Assembly (NCBI GenBank): GCA_947472635.1
Contig: CANJDY010000003.1
Location: 1-33,898, forward strand
Direction: 5' to 3'
From: Chitinophagaceae bacterium
GTDB lineage: Bacteria; Bacteroidota; Bacteroidia; Chitinophagales; Chitinophagaceae
DNA: 33,898 bases
Part shown: in pieces, positions 31,618 through 33,898 of the stretch
How positions within the stretch are numbered: position 1 is the first letter of the stretch
How the letters are laid out: the number at the start of each line of letters is the position of its first letter
Made by a program: the position numbers and the translations under genes
Notes under the pieces: generated by a model
What the model was told of the DNA's origin: nothing
What the model saw: only the letters and a program-made list of their open reading frames with translations
The model's database searches: none

Positions 31618-33898
31618 TCAATTTGGTTTAGTTAGGAATACCCAGGTTTCTCCCTTCTTTGTACCGCTAATTCCCTCCTGGTATTTACTCATTATTTTAT
31701 TCCATTCGTCAACCCTCGGATTATTTTCCATTGTTTTTGGATTGAGTTTATCCAAACTTTCACCTTTGGGTATACTGATTACCAATACCAGTTGACGACC
31801 ATGTTTATAAATCAATAACTGTTGGAAACTGGCATTACAAAATCCTTGGGAAACTGCTGGCCATTTTTCAAATTGAGTAGCATGATAATTCAAATATTCC
31901 TTTTGCAATTTATCATCCGCCACCAGATTGGCGGTAAGTAAAATATGATCCCACTCGAGTGCATTATTTTTATCAGAACAATTCTTCCGAGTGAATTGAT
32001 AAAACATGTCATAATAAACTTTTACCGTTGCCTGGGGAAAATTATTTTGTAATCTTCCTTGCAGCACTGTTACATCCTGTACCTTTCCAAATAGTACACA
32101 ATGATTTTTCCATTGATAAATAACAGTAGTATCCATATTGTTTTTGAGTAAAATACTTTTCAGTTTTATTAGGTCAATCGCTTGACCTTCTTCAACGACT
32201 AATTCTATCACCTCACTTCTTTCTTCATTAACAGCAAGCCGATTAATCATGAGTGATTTGTCTTTTAAAAGCCATTGGAAGCTTGACTGCAAACCCGCTT
32301 CCCGCTTTATTTTTTCAGCAACCATCGGACCATTATGAATCCACTGGTTACCAGGCCCATTGGAATTTTGCAGATATTTAAGCGAGGGGGTCCAATTGTT
32401 ATTTACTGTAATATAGGAAGACCCTTCATCCGTATAAAGATAAAACCAATGAGTTGGTAAATGAGCAAAGGGAGCCTTGTATATACTATCGATGTAATTT
32501 TCAGATATAAAAGAATTAGGCTGTGCACTCAAGGTATATATACCTGCACAATCATAATTATGTTTTCCAAAATGATGTATTTTATTTGCAATGATTTTAT
32601 TATTTTTCATTGCATTGGCCATAGGACTCCATCCCCAACCCATACTGATAGCGGTATTAGCAACATCTTCAATTTCATTGTATTCAATCGTAGCATTACT
32701 CATGTACCCAGCACCAATTCCCACACAACTCCAATCTTCATTCGCAACATTGGTAACAAAATTGTTACTAATTAATATTTTATCACAAACTTCCCTTACA
32801 TCCGTTGGATGATAAGGTAAATGAATCTCAGTAGCTTCATCGGAATATACACCCGCCAATATCGCTGTACCACCAATATCTTTGAACAAATTCCCTTTAG
32901 CATAACTTGTATGAACTGCTTTCTTATAATCCAAACCTGTTGAGGAGAGGTGCGTTAATTGACAATATTCAAATCCGATATTATCAGCGAAAGAAACCTG
33001 CACTGCAGCAGCAGGCCTGCCTACCCATGCCTGATTTTCCAATGTTTTACTATTTAGTGTACCCGGCTGCTTTAATCTATACGCATCTAGCATATACATA
33101 CCTGCTTGGTGAGGTACATGACCGTATTTGGAAGGACGCAACCAGCTAGTATGTTGAAAAGAAATTCCCTTAAAATAAATATTTGAAACGGGATCATCGA
33201 TGGATCCTTCAATTTTCACCAATGTTTCAATGGAAGGTGCAACTACCTTAGCAGTCAATAAATTTTCGCCATTTCGTGGCCAATAATAGATTTTATGTTT
33301 TGCAATATCCAAATACCATTCACCAGGCTCATCCAGTAAAGCCAGTGCATTCATCAAATAAAAGGGTGAATTACCCGTCTCTTTTGAAATCCATGGTGCG
33401 GGCCATGGATGTTCGCTTTGAATACGACTTTCTGGTTGATAAAAACTTAGCTTCGTACTATCTCCATGCACATCAAAAGACTTGATTCGTAAGATAGCAG
33501 TTGCCCACCATTGATGAATCATCATTTCAAGAAATGAACAATTTTTTAAATTCATTCTGGGAGTAGGTATCCAGCAGGTCTGCTCTTTTTTATTCCAGGA
33601 AAGGATGCGGTTCATTTGATCACCATTTTCATCCTTCGCTCTTATTGCTTTAGCATCATTCACCCAAAGTTGCCTGAATTCAAAATCCCTACTATCCAAC
33701 AAGGGTACATCGGCTACCCAAATTTTCCCAATAGCTGGCTTAGCCAACCCTGCAATAGTAGTTGTTAATTTTGACCAATGATTGAGGGGAATCCCCCCAC
33801 TGATTATAACTTGTTCTCCAGATGCAGACTCAATCCAGGTAGGACTTTCTGATGTACCTGCATCTTCCGGTCGGATAAATATAGTTTCATCTAAAAAA
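31618..33898 (-). CDS. Right-handed beta-helix protein with C-terminal rhamnose-mutarotase-like domain (5' end off window)
   Basis: The frame is open to the right edge: about 50 residues precede a TTG at 33747 that is not the true start (FLDETIFIRPEDAG and GGIPLNHWSKL are normal beta-helix N-domain sequence). About 760 residues are visible. The large middle is a parallel beta-helix with repeats such as NIYFKGISFQHTSW, TSYAKGNLFKDIGGTAILAG, ATIEYNEIEDVANTAISMG and NKIIANKIHHFG, as in pectin lyases and glycoside hydrolases. The last 110 residues resemble L-rhamnose mutarotase (RhaM): YLNYHATQFEKWPAVSQ, RQLVLVISI, then NPRVDEWNKIMSKYQEGI and GETWVFL. A second ferredoxin-like segment precedes it (about 510-585, counted from the TTG). 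The fusion suggests polysaccharide handling coupled to rhamnose anomer conversion, but catalysis is not shown. Confidence 0.83.
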   Translation of the reverse strand, partial: FLDETIFIRPEDAGTSESPTWIESASGEQVIISGGIPLNHWSKLTTTIAGLAKPAIGKIWVADVPLLDSRDFEFRQLWVNDAKAIRAKDENGDQMNRILSWNKKEQTCWIPTPRMNLKNCSFLEMMIHQWWATAILRIKSFDVHGDSTKLSFYQPESRIQSEHPWPAPWISKETGNSPFYLMNALALLDEPGEWYLDIAKHKIYYWPRNGENLLTAKVVAPSIETLVKIEGSIDDPVSNIYFKGISFQHTSWLRPSKYGHVPHQAGMYMLDAYRLKQPGTLNSKTLENQAWVGRPAAAVQVSFADNIGFEYCQLTHLSSTGLDYKKAVHTSYAKGNLFKDIGGTAILAGVYSDEATEIHLPYHPTDVREVCDKILISNNFVTNVANEDWSCVGIGAGYMSNATIEYNEIEDVANTAISMGWGWSPMANAMKNNKIIANKIHHFGKHNYDCAGIYTLSAQPNSFISENYIDSIYKAPFAHLPTHWFYLYTDEGSSYITVNNNWTPSLKYLQNSNGPGNQWIHNGPMVAEKIKREAGLQSSFQWLLKDKSLMINRLAVNEERSEVIELVVEEGQAIDLIKLKSILLKNNMDTTVIYQWKNHCVLFGKVQDVTVLQGRLQNNFPQATVKVYYDMFYQFTRKNCSDKNNALEWDHILLTANLVADDKLQKEYLNYHATQFEKWPAVSQGFCNASFQQLLIYKHGRQLVLVISIPKGESLDKLNPKTMENNPRVDEWNKIMSKYQEGISGTKKGETWVFLTKPN

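Overview
The window looks like a Bacteroidota chromosome, most likely Chitinophagaceae or a close relative; this is inferred. The evidence is AT-rich sequence, A-rich leaders without clear Shine-Dalgarno sites, TAnnTTTG-type -7 elements, signal peptides ending in AQ, and families typical of the phylum (FucP-type sugar symporter, GH127, DUF5703, GntR with a periplasmic-binding-protein-like sensor, UpxY/NusG-like protein). No rRNA, tRNA, CRISPR array, insertion sequence or SusC/SusD pair was seen.

Left edge (1-1817): a UbiD-family decarboxylase cut by the window start, a Tat-exported TIM-barrel protein and a small Dabb-domain protein. Next (1818-3902) come a strong imperfect inverted repeat, an orphan NusG-like antiterminator and a GntR regulator with a sugar-sensor-like domain. 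A short plus-strand unit follows (4042-7915): an exported sialate-O-acetylesterase-type esterase and a large exported DUF5703 glycosidase-like protein, ended by a perfect 15-bp stem that probably terminates transcription from both sides.

From 8065 to the right edge, 19 consecutive genes lie on the minus strand with gaps of 135 nt or less and no recognisable internal housekeeping promoter. In transcription order they are: beta-helix protein fused to a rhamnose-mutarotase-like domain (runs off the window), GH31, phytanoyl-CoA dioxygenase-like protein, SSS symporter, TIM-barrel isomerase/epimerase, GH78-like rhamnosidase, mandelate-racemase-type enolase, GH127, RuBisCO-like protein (RLP), DUF1537 acid-sugar kinase, Asp/Glu-racemase-like protein, BASS transporter, a solute-binding protein without signal peptide, two tandem CaiB/BaiF CoA-transferases, COG3618 lactonase, Gfo/Idh/MocA dehydrogenase, MaoC hydratase and FucP-type symporter.

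Working model (inference): exported enzymes release sugars from a plant cell-wall or pectin-like glycan, and symporters import them. The dehydrogenase and lactonase oxidise a sugar to an aldonic acid. That acid is processed by dehydration (enolase), by phosphorylation and C-C chemistry (kinase and RLP, as in the known 3-oxo-isoapionate branch of D-apiose catabolism), or by CoA activation and hydration (CoA-transferases and MaoC). The RLP/kinase pair and the CoA-transferase/cytosolic binding-protein module are the least ordinary parts. No dedicated aldolase, thiolase or CoA-lyase is visible, so the pathway cannot be closed from this window.
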